Translations under genes and position numbers: made by a program
Shown: positions 63,460 to 64,000 of the stretch, piece after piece
Numbering within the stretch: position 1 is the first letter of the stretch
How the letters are laid out: the number at the start of each line of letters is the position of its first letter
Notes under the pieces: generated by a model
Told to the model about the DNA's origin: nothing
What the model saw: the letters and a program-made list of their open reading frames with translations, nothing else
Databases searched by the model: none
DNA from: Paulinella micropora
Lineage: Eukaryota; Cercozoa; Imbricatea; Euglyphida; Paulinellidae
Direction: 5' to 3'
DNA length: 64,000 nt
NCBI GenBank assembly: GCA_019918135.1
Contig: WBZZ01003799.1
Span: forward strand, 61,001 to 125,000

Positions 63460-64000
63460 ATGTGTATGGCTGGCTGTCTGTGCGTGTGCGTGTTGGTTGC
63501 GTTTGCGGCAGGCGTTGTCGGGGTCTTGCTGGTGAGCGCTTTCGGCTGGGTGGTGTCGCAGCACTTTGCACAGGCGCCGGACAAAGGTCAGCCGAACGAA
63601 GAGGGGAACGAAGAGGGGAGCTCTTTCAGTGTGTCTCCCGGCTTGCCGCTCCATCTGCAGTTTGCCAGTTTGGGGGTGGACCAGATCCCAAGCCAGACCC
63701 CGTAGTTGTGGGTGCGACCGAAAAGCGCCTACCCGAGCGCGAGGCGTTTCAGAGAGAGCTTAAGGAGGCCGATGCAAATTGCAAGAAGGTAAAGAAAGAG
63801 CTTAAGGAGGCAAAAAAAAGAGCTAAAGGAGGCCGAGGCCAAGGTCAAGGAGGCCGAGGCCAAGGTCAAGGAGGCCAAGAAAGAGCTCGAGAAGGCCGAG
63901 GCCAAGGTCGAGAAGGCCAAGAAAGAGCTCGAGAAGGCCGAGGCGACCGGGACAAAAGATTTGATTAAACCGGCGCAGCAGATGTTTGACATGGCAGTCA
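63460..64000 (+). CDS. Membrane-anchored coiled-coil protein, copy 2, partial
   Basis: Same gene as 39020-39761. The ATG at 63460 starts the hydrophobic anchor; frame changes follow near 63700 and at the A run near 63816. The coiled coil (Lys/Glu/Ala heptads) continues to the window edge. The same frame breaks occur in both copies, so they predate the duplication or reflect true coding differences. Confidence 0.4.

Larger units (their letters stand above)
63073..64000 (-). repeat. Segmental duplication copy 2, part right of the Polinton
   Basis: Reverse complement of 39221-40117, with an additional block of about 60 bp at 63349-63408 and a different CT-microsatellite length. It continues past the window end. 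Confidence 0.9.

Overview
The window reads as a piece of a microsatellite-rich eukaryotic genome carrying three layers of foreign or mobile DNA. AATAAA-type 3' signals, tRNA-type SINEs, a LINE reverse transcriptase and long (TTA)n and (GATA)n tracts argue for a nuclear genome. I cannot name the host species from sequence alone.

Region 1 (1-25.77 kb) is GC-rich and compact, with genes on both strands and very long intergenic G or C runs. Most genes are unrecognised. The recognisable ones are a CxCG-type zinc-finger protein, a kinase-like protein, a possible cysteine protease, MYND fingers, three glycosyltransferases of different families (GT34-like, GT25, GT32) and a Fanzor/TnpB nuclease at the right edge. 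This looks like large-DNA-virus (giant-virus-like) material, but no hallmark capsid or polymerase gene is present to prove it. An inverted duplication (about 13.4-16.0 kb against 19.0-20.75 kb) and frequent frame breaks suggest decay, indel errors in the assembly, or both.

Region 2 (25.8-43.6 kb) is host-like repeat DNA. It holds an AT-rich stretch without recognisable genes, a P-loop NTPase remnant, (GATA)n and (GAA)n microsatellites, at least eight copies of a tRNA-derived SINE embedded in (TTA)n, a 5'-truncated LINE with an open 923-codon ORF, and a GATA-flanked repeat family.

Region 3 (43,625-63,072) is a 19,448-bp Polinton/Maverick-type element (polinton-like virus). It has 153-bp terminal inverted repeats and a 6-bp target duplication. 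It carries an rve integrase, a fiber with an S74 chaperone domain, a GIY-YIG nuclease, a packaging ATPase, an adenain-like protease, a penton-like minor capsid protein, an intact major capsid protein, another virion protein and a protein-primed family B DNA polymerase. Structural genes mostly run rightward and replication genes leftward. Three rightward genes share a palindrome just before the ATG. Several genes carry in-frame stops or frameshifts, so this copy is probably defective.

The element is inserted in one copy of a segmental duplication. The other copy (39.2-40.8 kb, opposite orientation) is an uninterrupted empty site, which fixes the insertion boundaries.
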